DNA of 44,942 nucleotides, from contig JAJPZJ010000123.1 of NCBI GenBank assembly GCA_021204405.1, positions 1 to 44,942 on the forward strand, read 5' to 3'. The DNA is from Tannerellaceae bacterium. Lineage in GTDB: Bacteria > Bacteroidota > Bacteroidia > Bacteroidales > Tannerellaceae. Shown here piece after piece: positions 10,551 to 20,253 of this stretch. Under the pieces are notes generated by a model, which worked only from the letters and a program-made list of their open reading frames with translations, was not told the origin of the DNA and ran no database searches. Position numbers and translations under genes: made by a program. Within the stretch, counting starts at the first letter, position 1. Each line of letters starts with the position of its first letter.

Positions 10551-11513
10551 ATGGATAAGCAACAGGTTATTGATTTGTGGAAAACTTCGTTTAACGATTC
10601 CGATGAGTTTATCGATCTCTATTTCACACAGGTATACAAACCGGAAAATACCCTGGTAGCCGAAAAGGATGGCCGGGTAGTTGCTGCTTTGCAAATGTTG
10701 CCTTACACCATGACATTCTGGGGGAATGAAATACCGGTTGCCTATATTGCCGGTGCCTGTACAGCGCCGCAGGAGCAGAATAAAGGTTTGATGCGCGAAT
10801 TACTGGAAAGTGCTTTCGCCGAGATGGAACGCCGGGATATTCCACTTACCGTACTGGTGCCCGCGGCCGACTGGTTGTTCGATTATTACCGCCGGTCAGG
10901 TTATACCGAAGCATTCGATCAATCCGCCCGGATGTACACCTATACCGGTACAGCCATCCAATTGCCGGAAGTCATTGTAACACCGGCCCGCATCCTGGAA
11001 CTCAAAGATTATTATCCTTATTTTGACAAAAAGATGAAAGAGCGTAATTGCTGCCTGCAACATACGTTCGACGATTTTAACACTATCTTCCAGGATTTGC
11101 AACTCAGCAACGGACAGCTACTGGTGGCATTGGATATACAACGGCAACCAGTCGGGATGGCTTTCGTTTTACCTCCCTACGAAGATCATACATTGATTCC
11201 GGGCGAAAAGGCTATTGTAAGGGAATTACTTGCCGATACGGAAGAAATAAAAGCACTCCTCCTACAGGAAGCGGCTATCCAGAATAACGCCAACCAGGTA
11301 CTTTACTATAGACCTCCGGTAGCCGGCGATTCACACCGCAAAGGTATGGCACGCATAATTAACCGCAACCGGCTGACCGACCTGTTTATAGCCGCTAATC
11401 CCTGTAATGGTTTTACCCGGGGAGAACTGGAAATGATGGACGATACCTCCCTCCTGCACCTGCTGGTTAACTATCCGGACAGGACAGGGTACATGAGCCT
11501 GTTTTTCGAGTAA
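10551..11513 (+). CDS. GNAT-family acetyltransferase, Eis-like two-domain type
   Basis: The 320-residue protein has an N-terminal GNAT domain: LVAEKDGRVVAALQMLPY, then AYIAGACTAPQEQNKGLM, where the QNKG loop binds acetyl-CoA, then LVPAADWLFDYYRRSGYTE. Its C-terminal 150 residues lack GNAT motifs and could correspond to the second GNAT-like and SCP2-like domains of Eis-type enzymes. Length and order fit that group, but the target amine cannot be predicted. The gene follows the DUF2156 gene by 28 bases and converges on the symporter gene 11 bases away. No break in frame is seen. Confidence 0.85.
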   Translation: MDKQQVIDLWKTSFNDSDEFIDLYFTQVYKPENTLVAEKDGRVVAALQMLPYTMTFWGNEIPVAYIAGACTAPQEQNKGLMRELLESAFAEMERRDIPLTVLVPAADWLFDYYRRSGYTEAFDQSARMYTYTGTAIQLPEVIVTPARILELKDYYPYFDKKMKERNCCLQHTFDDFNTIFQDLQLSNGQLLVALDIQRQPVGMAFVLPPYEDHTLIPGEKAIVRELLADTEEIKALLLQEAAIQNNANQVLYYRPPVAGDSHRKGMARIINRNRLTDLFIAANPCNGFTRGELEMMDDTSLLHLLVNYPDRTGYMSLFFE

Positions 11514-11524
11514 CAGCGATTGGT

Positions 11525-13189
11525 TTATTTCCTGATCCTGTTCCAATAGTCGTTCACCGACTCTTTTACCTCTTTGTGCAGCAGCAGGATACCCAACAGA
11601 TTGGGAACCGTCATCAGCGCGACGGTGATACCCGAAACGATCCAGACAATCGTTGTGTCGGTAAAAGAGGCTATAAAGAATCCGAGTACATATACAATCC
11701 GGAAATAGTTTACATACTTTGTTCCCCAAAGGAAGGTTACGGCACGATCGCCATAATAAGCCCAGGCTACTGCGGTGGTAAAAGCAAACAATAACAGGCA
11801 GATAGGAACAATAAACTGCCCCCAGTCTCCTAAAACTCCCTTTTTAAAAGCCTCGGTAGAAAGAGGTGCCGAATGCAGCAACGATTGCCCGGTAAGATAC
11901 ACCCGGCTATCTGTAAGCGCAGCCAGTTCGAACCTTCCGTTCGTTACCGGCAGACTACCGGTAAATAACTCATTACCGGTATATACCTGGATACCATCCG
12001 CAAAGGAACGGGCATGCAAAAGGGTAACCTCATTGGTGCTGATGCTTCCCTCCACTACTTCCAGCCGGCCGGTAAACAACGGTAGCGAAGTAAATCCCAT
12101 AATATGCTGTGAGACCTGTGCTTTGTGCGCAGGGTCAGCTTCGTTATAACTTCCGGCCAAAACAAGTACATCTGTTTGCTGGAAGCAGTTATCAAACTTT
12201 TCATTCCATGCTCCGGAAGAAAGCAGCACCATCCCGGTAAGGAAACAGATCAGGATCGTATCCAGGAAAGGTTCAAGCAGGGCAACCATTCCTTCCGATA
12301 CAGGCTCTTTGGTTTTGGCGGCGGCATGGGCAATCGGTGCCGACCCCTGCCCGGCTTCGTTCGAGAAAAGTCCCCGGTTCACTCCCCGGTTAAAAGCCCA
12401 GGCCAGTGTTGCGCCCATGAATCCACCGGTTGCAGCCGTACCGCTTACAATTCCCGAAAACATAGCAACCAATGCAGGCCAGATATTCTCATAATTGTAT
12501 ACCAGCACACTTATGGCCCCTCCTATATAGATCATTGCCATCAGGGGCACCAGGCGTTCGGCTACCTTAGCAATCCGTTTGATTCCACCGATAATAATCA
12601 GTCCCAGCAGCACGGAAAGGACGGCTCCGGTTATATAATACTTAAGCCCGAAAGTTGCGAACATCGCATTCGATATACTATTGATCTGGGGCAGGCAACC
12701 CGTACCAAAAACCGAAAAGATAGTTGCTATGGCAAAAAGGATAGCCAGCCAGCGCATATGCAGGCGATTCTTCATATAATACATAGGCCCACCTGCCATT
12801 GTACCATCAGCAGTCTGTTCGCGGTATTTGTGCGACAGGGTTACTTCAACCATTTTGGTAGTCATCCCTAAAAAAGCGGTTACCAGCATCCAGAAAAGAG
12901 CCGAGGGACCACCCAGATGAATAGCCAGCGCAACGCCGGCAATATTACCGGTTCCCACTGTACCGGAAAGGGCGGTTGAAAGTGACTGGAAATGAGAGGT
13001 ATCTCCTTTATCGTTTTTATTGTCATATTTTCCGCTCAGGACTTTCCAGGCATGCCCGAAAAAGCGGATCTGCGGAAAGCGCAGATAAAGGGTAAAAAAG
13101 AGGCCGGTTCCCAGCAATGCCAGCACAAACTATTGGGAACCTCCAAAATTGGCGTCAATCAGGTTAAGTATATTCGTTATTTCCTGCAT
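11525..13189 (-). CDS. Sodium:alanine/glycine symporter (AGCS family), internal amber codon near the start
   Basis: Members of this family import alanine or glycine with Na+ through about 10-11 membrane helices. Hallmarks are STALSGTVGTGNIAGVALAI and NRGLFSNEAGQGSAPIAHA. A roughly 110-residue hydrophilic insert with many Thr and Gly (around 310-420) sits between helices, a feature I recall in Bacteroidetes members. The natural start appears to be the ATG at 13189 (MQEITNILNLIDANFGGSQ). The next codon, 13130-13132, is TAG where relatives have Trp. Translation could restart at GTG 13126, giving 533 residues. TAG ends the AraC gene at 15356, so reassignment is unlikely. A TGG-to-TAG mutation or base-call error fits best. 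Confidence 0.88.
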
Positions 13190-13393
13190 ACGGTTATTTC
13201 TTCTGTTAAAATGGCCGCAAGATAGGAATAAAAAGAATCAAAAAGAAACATTGGTTTATCAATAAACGTCTTTTAATACACTTTTCAATACAAAAAACAT
13301 CAAATAGGCACATTTTCCTTTCCTGGGCCAGAGAAGAACCGGAAACTAATAAGATTAATTTATTTCCGGTTTATAGAACATGTTTTAACAAAA

Positions 13394-13426
13394 AACTATA
13401 CTTTTGGGAGGCTAAAAAGTATAGTT
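13394..13426. promoter_or_regulatory. 12-bp inverted repeat overlapping a -7 box
   Basis: AACTATACTTTT (13394-13405) and its exact reverse complement (13415-13426) flank a 9-base loop. The left arm contains TACTTTTG (13399-13406), a perfect TAnnTTTG box pointing to the SGNH hydrolase gene. The position between two divergent genes and the overlap with the promoter suggest an operator. An RNA hairpin is the alternative. Confidence 0.45.
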
Positions 13427-13439
13427 ACAAGAAACTAGT

Positions 13440-13540
13440 CTGTTCCCCGCGCAGGCGGGGACCGCATCAGCACAGACAGGAAATTTATTCCCAGCCGAAA
13501 CGGACAGTTTTAGTGCGATCCCCGCCTGCGCGGGGAACAG
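13440..13540. repeat. GC-rich palindromic intergenic repeat, copy 2
   Basis: The arms begin CTGTTCCCCGCGCAGGCGG and end CCGCCTGCGCGGGGAACAG. They are nearly perfect inverted copies of about 27 bases around an unrelated centre of about 48 bases. The copy sits in the divergent gap between the symporter and the SGNH hydrolase, between the predicted promoter and the hydrolase ATG, so it would lie in the 5' untranslated RNA. Confidence 0.85.
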
Positions 13541-13592
13541 AGGCTTTTTAACCAAACAAATTCTAACGTGTTTTTATTTCTTACTTATTCAA

Positions 13593-14256
13593 ATGATGAA
13601 AAAACTATTACTAACTTTTATCCCACTATTTATTTCATTAGTGGTATTGGCACAGGAGCGTACTTACTGGCCCTATTATTACCAACGTACTACCCTGTTT
13701 GAAGTGCTGCCGGTTTATCCGGAAGATATTATTTCTTAGGAAATAGTATTACAGATGGTGCTGAACGGTTTGAGTTGTTTAACGACAAACGAATAAAGAA
13801 CCGGGGAATCAGCGGAGATACGGCGTATGGAGTATACGACCGACTGGATGCAATTACCAGCGGCACCCGGCCAAGATTTTCCTGTTGATCGGCACAAACG
13901 ATATGTCACAGGCCGTGCCGGTGGATAGCATTGTTAACCGTATCAGTATGATTACCCGGAAAGTTAAGGCTGATTCGCCTGCAACAAAGCTCTATATCCA
14001 AAGTATCCTCCCGGTAAACGACCATTTTAATATGTTCACCAGTCATACCTTACGCGGGGAAGTGGTAAAGGAAATCAACCGGAAACTCATCGCACTGGCC
14101 GAACGTGAGGGAGTTAACTACATAGACCTCTTTTCTCACTTTACAGAACCCGGTAGCGATAAAATGGACATCCGCTATACCAACGACAGCCTCCACCTCA
14201 ACGGCGAAGGTTACCTGAAATGGGTAGATATTGTTAAACCGCTGATTGAAGAGTAA
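13593..14256 (+). CDS. Secreted SGNH/GDSL-type hydrolase, two frameshifts
   Basis: The start is a signal peptide (MMKKLLLTFIPLFISLVVLAQ). All four SGNH blocks are present once two single-base gaps are repaired: FLGNSITDGAE (nucleophile Ser), RGISGDTAYG (Gly), IGTNDM (Asn) and NDSLHLNGEGY (Asp-His pair). The first gap is a missing T in the TTT run near 13730 and the second a missing G near 13868. Both corrections are needed to recover the motifs, and the repaired protein is 221 residues, the normal size. Such enzymes often remove acetyl groups from sugars in the periplasm. The substrate here is unknown. Confidence 0.82.
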
Positions 14257-14326
14257 AAGGATACCTGCCGGTAAAACTCAGCCTGTGGAAGGTATAGTCC
14301 GGATTTTATCAAAACATTATTATTCC

Positions 14327-14334
14327 TATCTTTG
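14327..14334 (+). promoter_or_regulatory. -7 box of the fic promoter
   Basis: TATCTTTG matches TAnnTTTG and lies 11 bases before the ATG at 14346, with TTTT in place of TTTG near -33. Transcription would start only a few bases before the start codon or at it, so the true start codon may be the second ATG at 14352. Confidence 0.45.
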
Positions 14335-14345
14335 TATTAATTGTA

Positions 14346-15153
14346 ATGAATATGGAAAGTAAAAGAGATATCTGGACAGCTATTCAAGAAGAAACAGACC
14401 TTTATAACAGGCTGAATATTCATGAGGTGGTAGATCACGACAAGTTTTACCTGTATTCTATTATTGCCCATTCCACAGCCCTTGAAGGTTCTACACTAAC
14501 AGAGCTCGACACGCAATTGTTATTGGATGAAGGAATAACCGCAGGAGGGAAACCTCTTATATATCACCTGATGAATAAAGATTTGAAAGATGCCTACGAT
14601 TTTGCCCTGGAAAAGGCAAAAAAACAAAACATCTATCTCCCCTGCTTTCCTTAGAGAACTGAATGCACATGTGATGAGATCTACAGGTGGGGTGATGAAT
14701 AATGTACTTGGTAGCATCAACTCCGCCAAAGGTGATTTCCGCCTATGTTCGGTTACTGCAGGACCGGGTGGTGATTCTTATATGGATTTTCGTAAAGTGC
14801 TGGGGTATGTAGAGCAATTATGTAAGGAGCTGAATCAAAGACTGGAAAAAGTGGAAACGCTAGAGGATATCTATAATCTCAGTTTCGATGCCCATCTGAA
14901 TCTGGTTACCATCCATCCGTGGTTAGATGGTAACGGCAGAACGTCCCGGCTTTTAATGAACTATATTCAATATTATAAAGAGGTAATTCCAACCAAAGTA
15001 AACAGGGAAGAAAAAGCAGCCTACATCCAGGCTCTTGACCGATTACGAAAAGAAGAAACCAATCTCCCTTTCCGCAAATTTATGGTCAACGAACTTCTCA
15101 AAACCCTGCAACAGGAAACCGGCAATTATAAAAAAGCCAATCCCGGGGATTGA
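14346..15153 (+). CDS. Fic-domain protein with N-terminal inhibitory helix (class II), one frameshift
   Basis: Fic enzymes transfer AMP or related groups onto target-protein hydroxyls. After removing one A from the A7 run near 14623, the protein has 268 residues. It contains the catalytic loop HPWLDGNGRTSR at about 190-201, which matches HPFx(D/E)GNGRxxR with Trp for Phe. It also contains STALEG at about 43-48, which matches the (S/T)xxxE(G/N) motif of the autoinhibitory helix. That motif at the N-terminus defines class II Fic proteins. No antitoxin-like partner gene is adjacent. The 3' end is followed by an AraC gene on the opposite strand. The target is unknown. Confidence 0.86.
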
Positions 15154-15355
15154 CTTTTTTGTTTTAAGCTTCGGTCTTGGTTATTATTTTGAATAAGAGA
15201 ATTTCTTCGGGGTGATTGTAGTCTTTTTACTTTTAAAAAGACCCGTAAAGCGTTTAAACTTATCTGCTACATGTACAATGAGCACCCTTATTAATAATGC
15301 AAAGTAACGGCTATCCCAAAGAAAAGGAAATAGAGAGAAAAGGGTTGGTATTGGA

Positions 15356-16201
15356 CTATTTGAAGTATTTCTTCCTGAACTGGCCGGGTGACATGTGTGC
15401 CACTTTTGTGAAAAGCCGGTTAAAATAGGCATAATCCTCATATCCCAGTTCATGGGCAACCTCCTTGACACTCATACTCGTATGGTATAAAAGACGCTTG
15501 GCCTGCAGGATAATTTCATACTGTATCCAGTCGCTTACCGTAAGGCCTGTTGTTTTCTTCACCGCTTCATTCAGGTAGGCGGGCGTAATATTTAACTGGA
15601 AGGCATATTCGGCCGGACGCTTCATTGTCTGGTAATTAGCACCCAGGAGAGCTTTGAATTTAAAGGTAATCAGGGTTGTACTTGTATGGATAGGAATAGG
15701 AGCACCTTTTTGATAGATTTCAGCAATAATACCTACAAAATAGAATAAAAGATCATGCAGGATAGGCTGCCGGATGTAATCACCTTTCACAGCCAGTCTT
15801 TTTTGTATGGCAACAGCGGCATGCTCTAACTCATCTATAGCATCAGGATCTACAGGCATATTACTCTCCTTAAGCAATACTTTTTCAAAAATATGCTTAT
15901 AATCATCCTTTACAAACACAGGGTCTACAGCCAAAAACCAGCTACGTGCCTGTACATTACTAACCGGGAAGTAAACCTGTCCCGGCAATATACAACGCAC
16001 CGTCCCTCCTTTTATCTCGTACTCCTGAAAGTCTATCATCATGGTACCCGATCCTTCCCTGAGCATCAGGAAAACATAGTAATCGTCTTTATGGGGATAG
16101 GTGATTGCCGGCACAATCGTATCTTCGGTAATATGCCGGATCAGGGCAACTTCGCCTTCAAAGGCTTCGGAGATTTTATGGAGTGGAATGTGATTAGCCA
16201 T
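15356..16201 (-). CDS. AraC-family transcriptional regulator with cupin sensor domain
   Basis: The 281-residue protein has an N-terminal cupin-like sensing region (MANHIPLHKISEAFEGEVALI, YYVFLMLREGSGTMMIDFQEY). The C-terminal AraC DNA-binding pair includes AEYAFQLNITPAYLNEAVKK and VKEVAHELGYEDYAYFNRLF, ending SPGQFRKKYFK, a classic AraC terminus. It ends with TAG, showing that TAG is used as stop in this organism. It is separated by a 770-base gap from the plus-strand glycosidase gene and could regulate it, but nothing direct shows that. Confidence 0.92.
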   Translation of the reverse strand: MANHIPLHKISEAFEGEVALIRHITEDTIVPAITYPHKDDYYVFLMLREGSGTMMIDFQEYEIKGGTVRCILPGQVYFPVSNVQARSWFLAVDPVFVKDDYKHIFEKVLLKESNMPVDPDAIDELEHAAVAIQKRLAVKGDYIRQPILHDLLFYFVGIIAEIYQKGAPIPIHTSTTLITFKFKALLGANYQTMKRPAEYAFQLNITPAYLNEAVKKTTGLTVSDWIQYEIILQAKRLLYHTSMSVKEVAHELGYEDYAYFNRLFTKVAHMSPGQFRKKYFK

Positions 16202-16364
16202 GGGATAGATGTTTCCTGCAAAAATACAATAAAAGAGATGGATGTTATCAATTAATTTTCTTTTCTTCCGTAGAGCTATTAACCTGTTTTTTATTGTTTT
16301 AGGCCATCAGGCTATCCAGTTGCTTAGATAAATGATGTTGTTTACAGAGCGGGTTAAAAAGACA

Positions 16365-16395
16365 AACGCCCCTGATCTCTACGATCAAGAGCGTT
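16365..16395. terminator. Imperfect hairpin in the AraC/glycosidase gap
   Basis: AACGC, three unpaired bases and TGATC pair with GATCA, three bases and GCGTT around a 5-base loop. A run of pyrimidines follows. It resembles a rho-independent terminator, but it sits in a divergent gap where no upstream plus-strand gene needs one, so its role is uncertain. Confidence 0.35.
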
Positions 16396-16676
16396 CTTTC
16401 TACTCTAATTATGAGCTGAGCGAAAATCGTTTTTACCAAAACTTTAATTATCTTTGTTATGAATATAATTCATTCTTTTTATTTGATACAAATGTAAGAA
16501 ATATTTAACAAAATACCAAATACAGGTAGAAAATATAAGGAATATTAAGAATAACAGGTGATTGATCTGGTACAATATCTTTTGCTTTATAGATAAAAGC
16601 ATACGTTATCCCCCTGACAATTAAAGATATATACCCGCTTTTTCATAACATTTATATCTATATTATACCTTTCGGA

Positions 16677-16755
16677 TGAAAGGCATAAAGCACACAATTG
16701 AAAGCGTTTTTCCTTTCGTTCGAAAGATATAAAATTTATAGTTGAAAGGCATAAA
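16677..16755. repeat. Short direct repeats TGAAAGGCATAAA
   Basis: TGAAAGGCATAAA occurs at 16677-16689 and 16743-16755, with a related CGAAAGATATAAA at 16721-16733. The surrounding DNA is AT-rich. They lie 150-230 bases before the glycosidase promoter box and could be regulator binding sites. The rest of 16202-16900 shows no gene I can support. Confidence 0.4.
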
Positions 16756-16905
16756 AAAGGATAGGGAGAAATATAAAAAATAAAGATCAGCACGAGACAG
16801 AAAAGTGTTAACTGCAAAGCAATCTCCTTTTCTTTATAATAGCTGACAAAAACCATGATCCCACAGCAGGAAGGAAAATAATTAGGAACTATACCAGAAA
16901 AGGAT

Positions 16906-16913
16906 TATTTTTG
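16906..16913 (+). promoter_or_regulatory. -7 box upstream of the glycosidase lipoprotein
   Basis: TATTTTTG matches TAnnTTTG and lies 58 bases before the ATG at 16972. No TTG is apparent at -33. Confidence 0.4.
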
Positions 16914-16971
16914 TTTATCTTATAAGAATGTTCTCCTTAATCATTTACAATATCAAATAAACAACAAAACC

Positions 16972-18354
16972 ATGAAAAATCTAACAATTTCTTTTCTGCT
17001 GGCAACCATCATTGCTTTAAGTGCCTGTACCGGTAAAACCACCGAAGCAACAGATACTAATCAAACTTACCCTATGTTCTGGACCTGGCTGGATTACCGT
17101 CCGGATATGAATTTCGATTCGGTATGTGTAATTTTACAACAAACAGGCATTGATGGAATTATGCTGAATGCCCCTACTCCCGACGATTACCGGGTGGCTA
17201 TTCCGATTGCCCATACCTATGGCATCGAAGTATATGCCTGGCTATGGACAATGAATCTGGAGCACGACCGCGAAGCTATGCTCAAAGAGCGCCCAGAATG
17301 GTTTAGTGTAAACCGCCGGGGAGAAAGCCTGACCGATACAAATGCCTACGTGGATTATTACAAGTTTATGTGTCCCGCCCTCCCGGAAGTACGCGAACAT
17401 ATCAAAAGAAAATACATGCGTATTGCAAAGTTGAGGGGCTAAACGGTATTGCTATCGATTACCACCGGTTTGTAGACGTAGTACTTCCTACTACCTTATG
17501 GCCTAAATATGGCATTGTACAGGATAAAGAATATCCAGAATGGGATTATGGATATCACCCGGCTATGCTGGCATTATTCCGGGAAAAGCATGGGTATGAT
17601 CCGCGTGAGCAGGAAGATCCTTCAACGGATGAACTATGGTTACAGTTCCGCTGCGACCAAATTACCGAAGTTGCCAACGAAATTGCGGATGTAGTACACA
17701 GCTATGGAAAGGTAATGGCAGCTTCTCCTTTTCCTACACCTGCCATATCGCGTAAAATGGTGCGCCAGGACTGGGGTAAATGGAACCTGGATATTGTCTT
17801 CCCCATGGTATACCATAACTTTTATACAAAAGACGTAAGTTTTATTTCAGATTGCACCATCAACAATGTACGGGATAAAAATCCGAATACCACCTTATAT
17901 TGTGGTATGACGGCAACCGATGGACAGGAAATGTTTGACTGTATGGATGCAGCCCTTAATAATGGTGCGGAAGGGATAGCGATTTTCACCGTCAACGGAC
18001 TACGTTCGGCCGAAGTGCGCAACCGCTTTAAAGCCTATACCGATAGTGTAAAAACACTGAAGGCAGCCAATACTTACCCTGTTAATACAGCCGGCAGGAA
18101 GGTTAATACCAATCCATTTGAAAACAAAGGTATTATGGACAATATTCATCAGGAAATGACAAAATACATTGAAACTGCTAAAAAACTCCTCTACGTCTAC
18201 TCTTGCATTAGCCGATTATAAGCTGACCGATGAATATGGGGCAACCAAATGTTATCAGGTAACCGATAACAATAGTAAACTAACTTTTGAGGTTAACTTC
18301 TATTTTTATGGCGGGGTAATTTCCGGCTGGAGTGTAGAACCTTCAAAAAAATAA
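16972..18354 (+). CDS. Family-10-like glycoside hydrolase lipoprotein, two frameshifts
   Basis: The signal MKNLTISFLLATIIALSAC has a lipobox (LSAC), so the enzyme is lipid-anchored, probably facing periplasm or outside. Stretches such as FDSVCVILQQTGIDGIMLN, HTYGIEVYAWLWTMNLEHD, LNGIAIDYHRFVDVV and WGKWNLDIVFPMVYHNFY look like the TIM-barrel of family-10-like glycosylhydrolases (GHL10/DUF4015 type) that attack surface polysaccharides. The frame breaks near 17433 (one A missing, corrected to IAKVEGLNGIA) and near 18187 (one A extra in A6, corrected to ETAKNSSTSTLALADY). The corrected protein has 460 residues. The carbohydrate substrate cannot be inferred. Confidence 0.75.
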
Positions 18355-18437
18355 CACAAATATGTTTTTAATTCCCCAACATAACCCAAAGTTAGTATTT
18401 GGATTAAGTTGGGGAATCAGCTTTCCAAAAAGAATCC

Positions 18438-19718
18438 TTATGGATTATAATTAGTAACAGCCAGCGTTATTTGCGCATTCGCTGCATCTAATAAAGAACT
18501 ATCCAACAATCCCAATAAATTAAAGTGGTCTTTTCTGAGGAATGTCCCAGGCATTCACTCAATACCCGTATCGGTATATTTTGCTTTTTCCCTATTGTTG
18601 CCCAGCTATGACGAGCCACATGCGTACTTAGCTTTTTCTTTATTCCTGCCATCAATGCTAATTTGCACAATCGGACATTCTGTATACGAAGTGCATTTTC
18701 ATATTGCCTTCTTGTAGAGTTTCCATCCGGACAAATAATAGGAAACAGATATACCGAGTTAATAACTTCTTTTGCAAAACTTTCCAGAATAGTTTTTAAT
18801 TCGGGAGTAAGCGTTAATTCTATTACTTGTCCTGTTTTCTTTCTGGAATACCTAAGGATATCACCTTTTATATTGTCTTTACGCAAATAAGCCAGATCTA
18901 TAAAACTCATGCCGCGTGCGTAAAAACAAAAAAAGAATAACCGCCATGCTCTGTACAAATTTTCAAACTTCCGGTATTTTTTAGAATTGAGTCCAATATT
19001 CCATAAAAATCTATCCGGAGCAAGCTGGTGTAACCTTTTTAATTCTTCCAATGACAATGCTCTTTTTTTAGTTTGTGCTATACCTGTATATACATTTGCA
19101 AAAGGCTTTTTCTGCTGAGTATCGGGTATACGTTTATCGGCCACAGCCTTATTATAGATCGCCCTCAAATTACGCATATAATAAGATACTGTATTTGGCA
19201 TTTTATTATTTTGTTTGAGGTAATTTTCAAAAGATCTGATCAATGTATTATTAAGCTGATCAAGCGGAATATCTTCTCCTTTATTAAATCGCACTAAACC
19301 TTTTGCCACGGTACGATATGCATTAGCCGTTCGTTCCTGCCCATTTCTATACATATCAGCTATAAGCAACTCTGTATATCCCAACAGTTTACCTTCAGTG
19401 TTGCTTTCCCGGTATTTTTTTAATTACTTCATCTACTGTATACCAACCGTTCTTCTCCAAAGATAAAATATAACTATTTATCAACGCTATTTCATATTCT
19501 AATTTCCCTGCCATGCTTTCGAGAAAAGTTTTACGTATAGGATTATTTACCGGATAAATAATTTTTTGTTCTTTTTCGTTCCATTCTTCCGGATAAATAC
19601 GACCCTGACGTAACGTTACAGTTTTTACCCGCCGACAATGAATGACCCGAAGTAACAAACTCCCAGGAGAATGGCCCTTTCCGGAAGAATGACGCAATAC
19701 CACATTAATTGATGCCAT
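18438..19718 (-). CDS. Tyrosine site-specific recombinase (invertase type), two frameshifts
   Basis: The protein is a 426-residue Bacteroidetes-type tyrosine recombinase. The N-terminal arm-binding domain starts MASINVVLRHSSGKGHSPGS, followed by a SAM-like core-binding domain (LIRSFENYLKQNNKMPNTVS). The catalytic domain shows YARGMSFIDLAYLRK (Arg I), SRKKTGQ (Lys), STHVARHSWATIG (HxxR), ECLGHSSEKTT (His) and the nucleophile Tyr in TLIYLGLLDSS. The frame is interrupted at T7 near 19418 (one base extra) and near 18525 (one T missing). With both repaired the C-terminus continues to ...LAVTNYNP. It lies 185 bases from a 26-bp inverted-repeat pair, whose inversion it most likely catalyses. Confidence 0.9.
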
Positions 19719-19902
19719 AATTTTATTTTTATATAATGTCTGGCAAAAATACGATATGTCTCCGGAACGTTTGGATTTATTTATCGACGATAAAAAATTC
19801 ACACTATATGCTTAAATTAAAAGATAAGATTAAGCCCTTAAAAATCATAGGTATTATTTTTTTTATTTACTTTACATATCAGAAATTAATATATTTGTTT
19901 TA

Positions 19903-19928
19903 TATCCGACACTTCCTAAGTGCCGGAT
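19903..19928 (+). repeat. Left recombination site (IRL) of the fimbrial switch
   Basis: This 26-base sequence starts TATCCGACACTT, then CCT, then AAGTGCCGGAT, and is the exact reverse complement of 20254-20279. Each site has two 11-base arms (ATCCGACACTT and AAGTGCCGGAT), near inverted copies of each other, around a 3-base centre. That is the arm-spacer-arm form expected of a tyrosine recombinase crossover site. Confidence 0.93.
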
Positions 19929-20115
19929 TTTTTTTTACACAATAACCTCATCTCCTCCCCACAGGACATCTGTATCTTCTTTTCATAGAATGACATATTT
20001 TAACCCTTTCTTATTTATAAATATAACTATATGATTCACAAAATCATAGTCCATGTTTTACAAATGTTTTACATTATCGGACCGTCAGAAGATTCAATTA
20101 ATCATCTCACTCTTT

Positions 20116-20123
20116 CAAAATTA
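20116..20123 (-). promoter_or_regulatory. -7 box inside the invertible segment, pointing to the recombinase
   Basis: On the minus strand the sequence is TAATTTTG, an exact TAnnTTTG match. It is the only exact match on either strand within the segment. The -33 position reads GGTGC rather than TTG. Confidence 0.45.
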
Positions 20124-20253
20124 TTATTTGGATAAATTAATCGCACCTTTCCGGCTATAAAAGTTTCACTTTTGTTTTACAAATCAAACTTTATCATTTC
20201 CATTAATCGCATAACACACAAATAAACAGAAATATACGGCTGCTTTTTTATTC

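Noticed and set aside
13130..13132. Possible reassignment of TAG as a sense codon.
   Set aside because: TAG is the natural stop of the AraC gene at 15356, and no other in-frame TAG occurs within intact genes of the window.
2082..13540. The GC-rich arms resemble the repeat of type I-E CRISPR arrays (GAGTTCCCCGCGCCAGCGGGG).
   Set aside because: The copies are in inverted pairs far apart, never in regular direct repeats with spacers, and no cas genes are present. The likeness comes from a common CCCCGCG-CGCGGGG stem.
16587..16856. An 89-codon minus-strand frame in the AraC/glycosidase gap with one hydrophobic stretch.
   Set aside because: It is low-complexity, AT-rich, overlaps the short direct repeats, and shows no recognisable domain or promoter.
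14616..19425. Programmed slippage at A6-A7/T7 runs as the reason for the frameshifts.
   Set aside because: Many breaks lie at runs of only two or three bases and need added bases, and they occur in ordinary housekeeping genes, so sequencing error is simpler.
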